Shown here piece by piece: positions 20,529 to 29,066 of a DNA stretch of 64,000 bases (its first letter is position 1; every line of letters begins with the position of its first letter). The notes under the pieces are model-generated. The model did no database searches. It was not told where the DNA came from and worked only from the letters and a program-made list of their open reading frames with translations. The translations under genes and the position numbers were made by a program. Origin of the DNA: Microbacterium oxydans (GTDB lineage: Bacteria > Actinomycetota > Actinomycetes > Actinomycetales > Microbacteriaceae); NCBI RefSeq assembly GCF_026559675.1, contig NZ_CP092891.1:1054001-1118000 (forward strand), given 5' to 3'.

Positions 20529-23500
20529 GCGCGGAGAAGGCCGCTGACGGCCTGGTACGGATCTACCGCGGAGCGACCGTCGTCGACGGCACCGGATCGC
20601 CGCGCCAGGTGGCGGACGTCGCCGTCGAGGGCGCCAGGATCGTCGCGGTGCTGCCCGGGGGAGCGGACTCCGACGCCCTCGAGCTTCCCGAGGGAGCGGT
20701 CGAGGTGGACGCGACCGGCCTCGTCCTCGCCCCCGGCTTCATCGACATGCACGCGCACAGCGACTTGGCCGTCCTGACCGGAGCCGCCCACGACGCCAAG
20801 ATCCGGCAGGGCGTCACGACCGAGGTGCTCGGGCAGGACGGTCTCGGCTATGCGCCGCTCGACGACGCCACGGCCGCCGTCATCCCCGCCCAGATCGCCG
20901 GCTGGAACGGGCTGCCGCCCGTCGCACCGTGGCGGACCATGGACGACCTGCTCGCGGCGATCGACGAGGCGGCGGTCACGAACGCCGCCGTCCTGGTCCC
21001 GCAGGGGAACCTCCGGATGATCGTCGTCGGACACGAGAACCGTCCCGCGACGTCGGACGAGATCGCCGCGATGGCCGAGATGCTCGGGGCCGCGCTGGAC
21101 GCGGGCGCCTTCGGGATGTCGAGCGGCCTCACCTACACGCCGGGGATGTATGCCGACGTCGCCGAGCTGGAGGCCCTGTGCCGTGTCGTCGCCGAGCGCG
21201 GCGGCTACTGGGCTCCGCACACCCGCAGCTACGGCGGGGGAGCGCTCGACGCCTACCGGGAGGCGCTGGACATCGGCCGCCGCACCGGCTGCCCCGTGCA
21301 CCTCACCCACGCGACCATGAACTTCACCCCGAACCGGGGGCGCGCGGATGAGCTCCTCGCGCTGATCGACGAGGCGATCGCCGACGGCGTCGACGTCACG
21401 CTGGACACGTACCCGTATCTGCCGGGTGCGACCACGCTCGCCGCCCTGCTCCCGAGCCGGCTGGCCGCGACGGGCGACCTGCTGCGGACGCTCTCCGCGC
21501 TCGACGCCGACGGCCGCGAGGCCGTGCGCGTGGAGCTCGAGGAGATCGGCTGCGACGGCTTCCACGGGGAGAGGGCCGACTGGACCCAGATCCAGATCTC
21601 CGGCACCGCGAATCCCGCCCTCGCGGACCTCGTCGGCCGCACGGTCGCGGAGATCGCCGCGGACACGGGTCGCCGGGCCGTCGACGTCGTGCTCGACACG
21701 GTGATCGCGGACGGCGGGGCCACCGGCATCCTCATGCACATCGGCGACGAGGACAACGTGCGCGCCATCATGCGCCACCCCCAGCACGCGGGCGGAAGCG
21801 ACGGGATCCTGATCGGCGCCCGTCCGCACCCGCGGGGTCGCGGCACGTTCCCGCGCTACCTGGGTCACTACGTGCGCGAACTCGGCATCCTCACCCTGGA
21901 GGAGGCCGTGCGCCATCTGGCCGGCACGCCCGCGCGGCGTCTGGGACTCGACCGTGGTGACGCGCCGCGCGGCATCATCCGTGCGGGAGCCGTCGCCGAC
22001 CTGGTGCTGTTCGACCCGGATCTGATCGCCGCCGGAGCGACGTTCGACGATCCTCTCGCCACCCCGCAGGGCATCGTCGAGGTGCTGGTGAGCGGTGTCG
22101 CCGTGCTCACCGACGGCGAGCCGACCGGCGCCACGCCCGGGCGGGCTCTGCGGATGCCGCCTCCGGCGCACCGGTCGACCGTGCCGCGCATCGAGGCCCG
22201 CATCGACCCCCTGGCACCCGGGTTCCGCTGGTCCGGAGCGACTCCGGTCCTCGTCTCCTCCGAAACCGCCACCTTCGACAACGCCGCCTCCGCGCTCGCC
22301 GCCTCCGTGGCACGGCTCAGCGGGGGAGCGCACGACGACGCACTGCCGCCCATCCGCCTGCTGATCGACGAGGGGCTCGGAGCGGACGCCGCATCGGCAG
22401 GGCGCATCGGAGCCGAGGCCTTCCGGGTGAGCGTCACCGAGGCCGGCGTCGAGATCAGAGGGGCGAGCCCCGCGGGCGTCTACCGCGGAGCCACCACGCT
22501 GCGACAGCTCCGCGATCCGGATGCGGCCACGGCGCTGATCCCCGCCGGAGTCTGGGAGGGAGCGCCTGCGTACGCCTGGCGGGGGACGATGCTCGACGTC
22601 GCCCGGCACTTCCGACCCGTCGACGAGGTCCGACGCCTCATCGACCTGCTCGTCGATCATCACCTCAACGTCCTGCACCTGCACCTCACGGACGATCAGG
22701 GGTGGCGCTTCGAGGTGCCCGGGTACCCGCGCCTCACCGAGGTCGGCGCCCGTCGCGCGTCGACGCAGCTCGGACACGGCCCGCTCGCGACCGTCGAGCC
22801 CGGCGTGCATGAGGGGTTCTACTCCACGGCGGATCTGCGGGAGCTCGTGGCCTATGCCGCCGAGCGCTTCGTGACGCTCGTCCCGGAGGTCGAGCTGCCC
22901 GGCCACGTGCAGGCGGCGCTGGCGGCGTATCCCGAGCTCGGGAACGTCGACGTCGGCGAACCGGTCGCCTCGGCGTGGGAGCGCTTCGGCGTCAACCGTC
23001 GCACGCTCGCGCCGACCGAGGCCTCGCTGGCTTTCGGGCGTGCCGCGATCGATGCCCTGTGCGACGTGTTCGACGCGGAGTGGATCGGCATCGGCGGTGA
23101 CGAGGTGCCCGTGACGGAATGGGCGGAGAGCGCCGCCGCGGCCGAGCGGATGCGCGAGCTGGGTCTCGCCGACGCGCACGACGTGCAGCCCTGGTTCACG
23201 GCGCACTTCGTGGCCCACGTCCGTGCCAGGGGCAGGACCGCCCTGGCCTGGGACGAGGTGCTCGAGGGCGACGTGCCGGAGGGAGTGCGGATCCTCGCCT
23301 GGCGGGGACCCGTGGCGATGCGCGATGCCCTGCGCCGCGGCATCCCGGTGGTCGCATGCCCCGACCTCGAGGTGTACCTCGACTACCCGCAGTCGGCGTC
23401 CGCGGAGGAGCCGATCCGGGTGGGGCCGCCGCTGACGATCGAGCGTGCCTACACGCTGCGGGTCGAAGACGGCGCGGTCGGCGGCCAGGCGAACATCTGG

Positions 23501-23815
23501 AGCGAGCATCTGCCCACCCGCGATCGCATCGACTTCGCCGTGTTCCCGCGCCTCGCGGCGATCGCGGAACGGCTCTGGGAGGGCGGGGAACCGGCCCCCT
23601 ACGCCGACTTCGGGCGGCGCCTGCCGACCCATCTGCGCCGTCTCCGCGCTGCGGGGGTGCGGTATCGTCCCCTGGACGGCCCCACCCCGGATCAGCGTCG
23701 CCCCGGCGTGCCGGGCAAACCGCTCACGATCGAGGCGCGGGAGGACATCGTCGCGGGGCTGGTCGCCCGCCTCGTGGAGCGCTCGCAGACCGCCCCCGCC
23801 GAGTATCGAAAGTAA
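20519..23815 (+). CDS. Fusion: N-acyl-D-amino-acid deacylase + GH20 beta-N-acetylhexosaminidase
   Basis: One 1098-residue frame holding two complete enzymes. Residues 1-545 are a D-aminoacylase of the amidohydrolase superfamily: PGFIDMHAHSDL near the start, a metal-bridging region, HLTHATMN and a C-terminal strand ending GRALR. Residues 546-1098 are a GH20 hexosaminidase: HHLNVLHLHLTDDQGWR, then GIGGDEVP with the catalytic Asp-Glu pair, and a C-terminal NIWSEHL. The second half begins with Met546 (22154-22156), as if two adjacent genes lost the stop/start between them. No signal peptide is seen. It is coupled to the upstream D-amino-acid gene and followed by a terminator and the ROK/nag genes. 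A sequencing indel at the junction is the main alternative. Confidence 0.85.
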   Translation: MLLSAEKAADGLVRIYRGATVVDGTGSPRQVADVAVEGARIVAVLPGGADSDALELPEGAVEVDATGLVLAPGFIDMHAHSDLAVLTGAAHDAKIRQGVTTEVLGQDGLGYAPLDDATAAVIPAQIAGWNGLPPVAPWRTMDDLLAAIDEAAVTNAAVLVPQGNLRMIVVGHENRPATSDEIAAMAEMLGAALDAGAFGMSSGLTYTPGMYADVAELEALCRVVAERGGYWAPHTRSYGGGALDAYREALDIGRRTGCPVHLTHATMNFTPNRGRADELLALIDEAIADGVDVTLDTYPYLPGATTLAALLPSRLAATGDLLRTLSALDADGREAVRVELEEIGCDGFHGERADWTQIQISGTANPALADLVGRTVAEIAADTGRRAVDVVLDTVIADGGATGILMHIGDEDNVRAIMRHPQHAGGSDGILIGARPHPRGRGTFPRYLGHYVRELGILTLEEAVRHLAGTPARRLGLDRGDAPRGIIRAGAVADLVLFDPDLIAAGATFDDPLATPQGIVEVLVSGVAVLTDGEPTGATPGRALRMPPPAHRSTVPRIEARIDPLAPGFRWSGATPVLVSSETATFDNAASALAASVARLSGGAHDDALPPIRLLIDEGLGADAASAGRIGAEAFRVSVTEAGVEIRGASPAGVYRGATTLRQLRDPDAATALIPAGVWEGAPAYAWRGTMLDVARHFRPVDEVRRLIDLLVDHHLNVLHLHLTDDQGWRFEVPGYPRLTEVGARRASTQLGHGPLATVEPGVHEGFYSTADLRELVAYAAERFVTLVPEVELPGHVQAALAAYPELGNVDVGEPVASAWERFGVNRRTLAPTEASLAFGRAAIDALCDVFDAEWIGIGGDEVPVTEWAESAAAAERMRELGLADAHDVQPWFTAHFVAHVRARGRTALAWDEVLEGDVPEGVRILAWRGPVAMRDALRRGIPVVACPDLEVYLDYPQSASAEEPIRVGPPLTIERAYTLRVEDGAVGGQANIWSEHLPTRDRIDFAVFPRLAAIAERLWEGGEPAPYADFGRRLPTHLRRLRAAGVRYRPLDGPTPDQRRPGVPGKPLTIEAREDIVAGLVARLVERSQTAPAEYRK

Positions 23816-23833
23816 TGTAACGTTTCGGTAACC

Positions 23834-23855
23834 CTCCCCGCGCGTCCGCGGGGAG
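23834..23855 (+). terminator. Terminator after the fusion gene
   Basis: A 9-bp perfect stem CTCCCCGCG/CGCGGGGAG with a 4-nt loop, followed by AGGTTGCGTAAATTTT. It begins 18 nt after the stop and separates the D-amino-acid operon from the ROK repressor gene. Confidence 0.7.
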
Positions 23856-23868
23856 AGGTTGCGTAAAT

Positions 23869-23893
23869 TTTGTTCGTAAGGTCTACTAACAAA
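23869..23893. promoter_or_regulatory. ROK/XylR-type operator overlapping the ROK promoter
   Basis: TTTGTTCGTAAG (23869-23880) and TCTACTAACAAA (23882-23893) form an inverted repeat about G23881 with 9 of 12 positions matching. TTTGTT...AACAAA is the known core of XylR/ROK operators. TTGCGT (23859-23864) and TACTAA (23884-23889) could be the promoter, so a bound repressor would block its own leaderless start at 23895. Confidence 0.65.
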
Positions 23894-23894
23894 C

Positions 23895-25082
23895 ATGTCC
23901 GTTTCGGATGAACAGCGTCCAGCGCCGCCGTCAGAGTACGCCGGCGCGAGCACGCACGCCTTCGGCCCCGGGCGCCACCTGCGCTCGCGCACGAAAGTGC
24001 TCCCCGAGCACGCGCGCGGGCACAACCGCGCCCTGGTCCTGCAGACGCTGTACCACGCCGGCGCGATGAGCCGTGCCGACCTCTCCCGCGAGACGGGACT
24101 GACCAGGGTCACCATCTCCGACCTGGTCGCGGAGTTCATCGCCGACGGCATCGTCATCGAGATGGGCGTCCGCGAGGCCGTAGGGCCGGGCAAGCCGCCG
24201 ATCCTCATCGACATCGACCGCTTCGGCCACCAGATCCTCGGGCTCGACCTCTCCGGACCGAACGCGTTCGCCGGCGCCGTGCTCAGCCTCGACGGGGACG
24301 TGATCGAGCGGCGTGAGGTCGCGCGTCCGGACTCGGCCGACGGAGAGGCCGCCTACACCGCCCTCCGCGACCTCGCGCAGACGCTCGTCGCCGCCTCCAC
24401 CCAGCCGCTCCTCGGTGTCGGCATCGGCACTCCCGGTGTCGTGCGCCCGGACGGCGTCGTGCTCAGCTCGCCGAACCTCGGCTGGACGAACTTCCCGCTC
24501 GAGGCGAAGCTCGGCGTCGACCTCGATCTGCCCGTCCTCGCCCGCAACGACGCCAACGCGGCCGTGCTCGCCGAGTACACGTTCGGCGACGCGAAGGCCG
24601 ACTTCATGCTGATCAAGATCGGCAAGGGCGTCGGCGCCGGTCTCATCACCGGCAGCCAGCCGCTGCTGGGCAGCCGCTTCGCGGCAGGGGAGATCGGACA
24701 CGTCGTCGTCGGCACCGACGGCGGCCCTCGCTGCGCCTGCGGCAAGGACGGCTGCCTCGAAGCCTGGCTCAGCGTCACCCGTCTTCGCGCGGCGCTCGCC
24801 GCCGACCCCGACGCGCGCGACGAGATCCTCCGCGATGCGGGCACGCGCATGGCGATCGCCATCGCCCCGATCGTCGCGGCACTCGACCTCTCGGAGGTCG
24901 TCCTCTCCGGACCCGCCGACCTGCTCGACGGCATCCTGATCGAGGCCGCCATCGAGACCCTGCACGCGCGGACGCTCGAGGGCGTCTTCGAAGACGTCAC
25001 CGTGCGCCTGACCCACCAGGACGACATCGTCCTGCGCGGAGCCGCGGTGATGGTGCTCTCCGGGCAGCTGGGAGTGTCGTGA
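23895..25082 (+). CDS. ROK family transcriptional repressor (NagC/XylR type)
   Basis: 395 residues. A winged helix-turn-helix near residues 45-90 (LSRETGLTRVTISDLVAEF) precedes a ROK sugar-kinase-like domain with a zinc site (CACGKDGCLEAW). The N-terminal ATP loop reads LGLDLSGPNAFAG rather than the DxGGTK of kinases, which fits a repressor that binds sugar without phosphorylating it. No SD precedes the ATG; the operator palindrome abuts it, implying autoregulation and a leaderless message. The downstream kinase and nagB make GlcNAc or its phosphate the likely inducer. Confidence 0.9.
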   Translation: MSVSDEQRPAPPSEYAGASTHAFGPGRHLRSRTKVLPEHARGHNRALVLQTLYHAGAMSRADLSRETGLTRVTISDLVAEFIADGIVIEMGVREAVGPGKPPILIDIDRFGHQILGLDLSGPNAFAGAVLSLDGDVIERREVARPDSADGEAAYTALRDLAQTLVAASTQPLLGVGIGTPGVVRPDGVVLSSPNLGWTNFPLEAKLGVDLDLPVLARNDANAAVLAEYTFGDAKADFMLIKIGKGVGAGLITGSQPLLGSRFAAGEIGHVVVGTDGGPRCACGKDGCLEAWLSVTRLRAALAADPDARDEILRDAGTRMAIAIAPIVAALDLSEVVLSGPADLLDGILIEAAIETLHARTLEGVFEDVTVRLTHQDDIVLRGAAVMVLSGQLGVS

Positions 25083-25128
25083 TCTCCTCCTTCACGGCCG
25101 CCGGCACCATCGCTCGGAGCGGCATCCG

Positions 25129-26094
25129 ATGAGCGGCGTGCGCACGGCCGACCCGACGGGTCGGCAGATTCGAGTGGGCCTGGACGTCGGCGGCACCAAG
25201 ATCGACGCGGTCGCCGTCGACCCCTCGGGGGAGATCATCGGTCGCCTTCGCCGTCCCACCGGCTGGGGCGAGGACGCGGTCGTCGAGAGCATCGTCACGT
25301 CGGTCACCGCCCTCGCCGACGAGGTCGGCTTCCGGATCTCCGACATCGGCTCCGTCGGCATCGGCATCCCCGGACTCGTCGACGCCGACTCCGGGCGCGT
25401 GGATCACGCGGTCAACCTCGGCGTGGAGTCCCTGGACCTCGCCGGTCGGGCGGAGCAGGCTCTCGGCGTGCCGTTCCGCGTCGAGAACGACGTCAAGGCC
25501 GCGGCGCTCGGCGCCGCCGTGCTGAGCGGCGTCGCCGGATCGATGGCGTATCTCAACCTCGGCACCGGCGTCGCCGCCGGCATCGTGATCGACGGACGCA
25601 TCTGGCGCGGCTCCCGCGGCACCGCGGGCGAGGTCGGGCATCTCTCCGTCGACCCGCGCGGCCGCCTGTGCGGCTGCGGGCAGCACGGCTGCGTCGAGAC
25701 CTTCTGCGGCGGCGGCGCCCTCGCGAAGGCCTGGGGACGCCCCGGCGCGCTGCCCATCCGGGACATCTTCGACGCCGCCGAGGCGGACGACCCGCTGGGG
25801 GTCGCGCTCCGCGACGATCTGTTCCACGGCGCGGCCGCCGCGGTGCGCGTGCTCGTGCTGTCGGCCGACGTCGAGACCGTCGTCATCGGGGGAGGGCTCA
25901 CGGCCCTCGGCGACCGCCTCGAGAACGGCATCCGGGCGGCCCTGCACGCCGGGGCGGAGGCGTCGCCGTTCATGCGGTCGCTGCGCCTGGATGAGAGAAT
26001 CGAACTGTTGCCCGCGGGGTCCCCCGCTGCGGCTTTCGGCGCCGCACTGGTCGGCGCATCCATCACCGAGAAGGAGATCGTTCCGCATGGCTGA
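25129..26094 (+). CDS. ROK family sugar kinase, probable N-acetylglucosamine kinase
   Basis: 321 residues with a full kinase signature: ATP loop VGLDVGGTKIDAVAVD near residue 15, GIGIPGLVD, the catalytic Asp in RVENDVKAAALGAA, and the zinc motif CGCGQHGCVETFCGGGAL. It phosphorylates a hexose or amino sugar at O6 in the cytoplasm. Its place between a ROK repressor and nagB, with two GH20 enzymes nearby, favours GlcNAc over glucose, but glucokinases share the same motifs. The nagB ATG lies inside its 3' end, so the two are translationally coupled. Confidence 0.88.
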   Translation: MSGVRTADPTGRQIRVGLDVGGTKIDAVAVDPSGEIIGRLRRPTGWGEDAVVESIVTSVTALADEVGFRISDIGSVGIGIPGLVDADSGRVDHAVNLGVESLDLAGRAEQALGVPFRVENDVKAAALGAAVLSGVAGSMAYLNLGTGVAAGIVIDGRIWRGSRGTAGEVGHLSVDPRGRLCGCGQHGCVETFCGGGALAKAWGRPGALPIRDIFDAAEADDPLGVALRDDLFHGAAAAVRVLVLSADVETVVIGGGLTALGDRLENGIRAALHAGAEASPFMRSLRLDERIELLPAGSPAAAFGAALVGASITEKEIVPHG

Positions 26095-26866
26095 GGTCGT
26101 CATCGTCGAGAATGCCGAGGCCGCCGGTGCGCTGGTCGCCACCGAGATCGTCGAGCTGATCGAACGTCGCGCGGACGCGGTCCTCGGCCTCGCCACCGGA
26201 TCGACTCCGCTTCCCGTGTACCAGGCGCTCCGCTCGCAGCTCGCCGGTCGGGATGTGTCGCAGGTGCGCGGCTTCGCCCTGGACGAGTACGTCGGCATCG
26301 ACCCGGCGCACCCGGAGAGCTACCGCTCCGTCATCACGCGCGAGGTCGTCGAGCCGCTCGGACTCGACCCGCGCCGCATCCACGTCCCCAACGGCGCCCA
26401 GGCCACGATCCAGCACGCCGGCGACGACTACGAGGCGGCCATCGATGCCGCCGGCGGCGTCGACCTGCAGATCCTCGGCATCGGCACCGACGGGCACATC
26501 GGCTTCAACGAGCCCGGTTCCTCCTTCGCCTCACGGACGCGCGTGAAGACGCTCACGGAGCAGACCCGCGAGGACAACGCCCGCTTCTTCGACTCCATCG
26601 ACGACGTGCCGATGCACTGCATCACGCAGGGACTCGGCACGATCCTCAAGGCGCGCCACCTCGTGCTGCTCGCGTTCGGTGAGGGCAAGGCGGCGGCGGT
26701 CGCCGGGGCTGTCGAGGGGCCGCTCACCGCGCTCCTGCCGGGGTCCGCGATCCAGCTGCACCCGCATGCGACGATCGTTGTCGACGAGGCCGCGGCATCG
26801 CGTCTCGCTCTCGCCGACTACTACCGCTACACGTTCGCCAACAAGCCCTCCTGGCAGGGCATCTGA
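26087..26866 (+). CDS. nagB: Glucosamine-6-phosphate deaminase
   Basis: 259 residues, full length for NagB. Motifs include the phosphate loop GLATGSTPLPVY, the catalytic Asp in FALDEYVGI, and GIGTDGHIGFNEPGS with the Asp-His-Glu relay. It converts glucosamine-6-P to fructose-6-P and ammonia, the last step of amino-sugar salvage. ATG 26087 is chosen for AAGGAG at 26071-26076. It overlaps the kinase stop by 8 nt. Its pathway partner nagA is not in this operon but lies 5 kb downstream behind a GH20 gene. Confidence 0.96.
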   Translation: MAEVVIVENAEAAGALVATEIVELIERRADAVLGLATGSTPLPVYQALRSQLAGRDVSQVRGFALDEYVGIDPAHPESYRSVITREVVEPLGLDPRRIHVPNGAQATIQHAGDDYEAAIDAAGGVDLQILGIGTDGHIGFNEPGSSFASRTRVKTLTEQTREDNARFFDSIDDVPMHCITQGLGTILKARHLVLLAFGEGKAAAVAGAVEGPLTALLPGSAIQLHPHATIVVDEAAASRLALADYYRYTFANKPSWQGI

Positions 26867-26874
26867 CGCACCCG

Positions 26875-26893
26875 CGGCGGGCTCAGCCCGCCG
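26875..26893. terminator. Bidirectional hairpin between nagB and NUDIX gene
   Basis: CGGCGGGC/GCCCGCCG with a 3-nt loop (TCA), where the loop is the reverse complement of the NUDIX stop codon. It serves both convergent genes. Confidence 0.65.
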
Positions 26894-27290
26894 GCGTCGG
26901 CCAGGCGAGGGGGAGCAGGTGCTCCACGCTCAGCGGGGCGAGGGGGAGCGTCGCCAGGTCGGCGGGGGTGATCCACCGCAGCTCGGCGAGCTCTGCCTGA
27001 ACGGTGACGGACCCCGGATCGACGGAGGTCGCGAAGGCCTCGGCGACGACCCGGTGCCCCGGCTCGTTTGCGGCCGCGGAGATGAACGTCCCGAGCGGAC
27101 GGAGGTCGGCCTCGTCGAGCAGCAGTCCGAGCTCCTCGTGCAGCTCCCGGATCAGCGTCTCGGCGGCCGACTCGCCGGCTTCGGGCTTGCCGCCCGGCTG
27201 CATGAACCGGGTCGTGCCCTGCTTGCGCACGACCAGGACCCGTCCTTCGTCGTCGACGATCACGGCCGCGCTCACATGGATGTCAGGCAT
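26883..27290 (-). CDS. NUDIX hydrolase
   Basis: 135 residues. The complete NUDIX box is visible near residues 37-59 as GKPEAGES then RELHEELGL, matching G-x5-E-x7-R-E-x2-E-E-x-G. It cleaves a nucleoside diphosphate linked to another group; the substrate is not predictable, and MutT-like sanitising is one option. The ATG lies upstream of the stop of the FAD oxidase gene (8-nt overlap), so it is the second gene of that operon. Confidence 0.9.
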   Translation of the reverse strand: MPDIHVSAAVIVDDEGRVLVVRKQGTTRFMQPGGKPEAGESAAETLIRELHEELGLLLDEADLRPLGTFISAAANEPGHRVVAEAFATSVDPGSVTVQAELAELRWITPADLATLPLAPLSVEHLLPLAWPTPAG

Positions 27291-28647
27291 CGGGGCTGAA
27301 CACCTTTCCGGGGTTGAGGATGCCGAGGGGATCGAACACCGCGGCGATCTGACGCTGGAGCTGCCACTGGTCGTCGCCCAGCTCGTCGGCGAGCCAGCGG
27401 CGCTTCAGGACGCCGATGCCGTGCTCTCCGGTCAGCGTGCCGCCGAGACGGATCGCGGCGCGGAAGAGCTCGTCGGCCGCCGCCCAGACGTGCGGCGGCG
27501 TCTCCGTCCCCTCGAAAACGAAGTTCGGGTGCAGATTGCCGTCGCCGGCATGCGCCACGGTGGGGATCGGGATTCCGTACTCGCGCTCGATCCGGGCGAT
27601 CTCGTCGAACATCGCCGGCATCGCGCTGCGCGGCACGGAGACGTCCTCGATCAGCGTCGTGCCCAACGAGGCCATGGCGGGGTGCATCGAGCGCCGGATG
27701 GCGAGCAGACGCTCACCCTCCTCGCGGTCGTGGGAGACCACGGTCACGCCGTCGTGGGCCTGCAGGATCGCGGCGATCGCGTCGGCCTCGGACCGGGCTG
27801 CGGGGCCGTCGGTCTGAATGGTCAGCTGCGCGGCGCCGGGTGTCGGCGCGGGAAGGTCGAGCAGGGCGTGCACGGCCGCGAGGCTCGCAGCATCCATGAG
27901 CTCCATGATCGCGGGCTGCACCCCGGCAGCGGTCACCGCGGCGGACGCGGCGGCGGCGGCGCGGACTCCGGGGAACGTCGCGGTCACCGTGCAGGTCTCG
28001 CCCGGCACGAGTCTGCGCAGTTTGAGAGTCGCGCCGACCACGACGCCGAGCGTGCCCTCCGAGCCGACCACGAGCGCGGTCAGGTCGAGGCCCGTGACGC
28101 CCTTGACGCTGCGGTGTCCGAGGTGGAGGAGTCGGCCGTCGGCGAGCACGAGGTCGACGCCGAGCACCGCGTCGCGCACGACACCGTACTTCGCGCAGAG
28201 CAGGCCGCCCGCTCCGGTCGCGATGTTGCCGCCCACCGTGGAGATGTCGCGGCTGGCCGGGTCCGGCGGCCACCACAGGCCGTGGTCGGCGAGCTCCGTG
28301 TTGAGGTCGGCGTTCAGGATGCCGGGCTCGACGACCGCGAGAAGGTCATCCGGGCGGATCTCGTGGATCGCGGTCATGCGTCGCAGGGACAGCACGATCT
28401 CCCCGGTGCCCGCGTTGGCCGCACCCGCGAGGCCCGTGCCGGCGCCGCGGACCACCACGGGCGTGCGTGTGGCCGTCGCGATCCGCATCACCTGCTGGAC
28501 GTGCTCGACCCGCTCGGCGTGCACGACGGCGAGCGGACGACCCGTGGCGGCGTGGCCGGAGCGGTCGGCTCTCGCCTCTTCGAGCGACGCCGCGTCGGTG
28601 GCGACGAGAGCACCGAGCGACTCCCGGAGGAGGGACAGGACGCTCAC
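27283..28647 (-). CDS. FAD-linked oxidase, GlcD / D-lactate dehydrogenase family
   Basis: 454 residues. The N-terminal PCMH-type FAD domain is clear (VVVRGAGTGLAGAAN, then STVGGNIATGAGGLLCAKYG), followed by the C-terminal cap with HAGDGNLHP and the terminal GEHGIGVLKR. The family oxidises 2-hydroxyacids such as glycolate or D-lactate at the membrane, passing electrons to the respiratory chain. The start is GTG at 28647 with a poor SD, so it is somewhat uncertain. It is co-transcribed with the NUDIX gene. Confidence 0.92.
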   Translation of the reverse strand: MSVLSLLRESLGALVATDAASLEEARADRSGHAATGRPLAVVHAERVEHVQQVMRIATATRTPVVVRGAGTGLAGAANAGTGEIVLSLRRMTAIHEIRPDDLLAVVEPGILNADLNTELADHGLWWPPDPASRDISTVGGNIATGAGGLLCAKYGVVRDAVLGVDLVLADGRLLHLGHRSVKGVTGLDLTALVVGSEGTLGVVVGATLKLRRLVPGETCTVTATFPGVRAAAAASAAVTAAGVQPAIMELMDAASLAAVHALLDLPAPTPGAAQLTIQTDGPAARSEADAIAAILQAHDGVTVVSHDREEGERLLAIRRSMHPAMASLGTTLIEDVSVPRSAMPAMFDEIARIEREYGIPIPTVAHAGDGNLHPNFVFEGTETPPHVWAAADELFRAAIRLGGTLTGEHGIGVLKRRWLADELGDDQWQLQRQIAAVFDPLGILNPGKVFSPDA

Positions 28648-28685
28648 GACGGGCGGCTCATGGCAGGCGGCTCACGCGCGAGGTC

Positions 28686-29057
28686 TCAGGACAGGGCGCG
28701 TCGGCCGCTGAGGACGCCCGTGACGACCGCCACGAGGGCGAAGGCCGTGCCGATGAGGGCCTGCCCCATCGACCACCAGGCGATCGTGACGCCGACATAG
28801 ATCAGCAGCTCCACGGCGGCGCCGAGGAACGGGTGCACGCGCAGCACCGGGCGCGGGGACAGGAACAGCGCCCAGATCAGCAGCACGAGGACGGGGGCGC
28901 CGATCCCGATGATGATGTTCCACGGAAGGTCCCAGCTGGCGAAGCCCCACAGCGCGAGAGACGCCACCGCGACGATCAGGACGATGACGCGGACGATGTC
29001 GAGCGCGGTGATGATCGGGCGGTCGACGCCGGGGACGGGTGCGGGATCCGAGGACAT
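28686..29057 (-). CDS. YrdB-like small membrane protein (DUF2568)
   Basis: 123 residues with about four hydrophobic helices: DIVRVIVLIVAVASLALWGF, IIIGIGAPVLVLLIWALF, a LGAAVELLIYVGVTIAWW segment, and a C-terminal helix. This is the pattern of the YrdB family of unknown function. It sits between the ECF sigma gene and the FAD oxidase gene, all on the minus strand; 9 nt separate its start from the sigma gene stop, so it could be read from the sigma transcript. Confidence 0.75.
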   Translation of the reverse strand: MSSDPAPVPGVDRPIITALDIVRVIVLIVAVASLALWGFASWDLPWNIIIGIGAPVLVLLIWALFLSPRPVLRVHPFLGAAVELLIYVGVTIAWWSMGQALIGTAFALVAVVTGVLSGRRALS

Positions 29058-29066
29058 GGATCCAGT

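Noticed and set aside
25129..26094. Assignment as plain glucokinase
   Set aside because: Motifs alone allow it, but the gene sits between a ROK repressor and nagB with two GH20 enzymes close by, so GlcNAc kinase is the better call; the name is left open.
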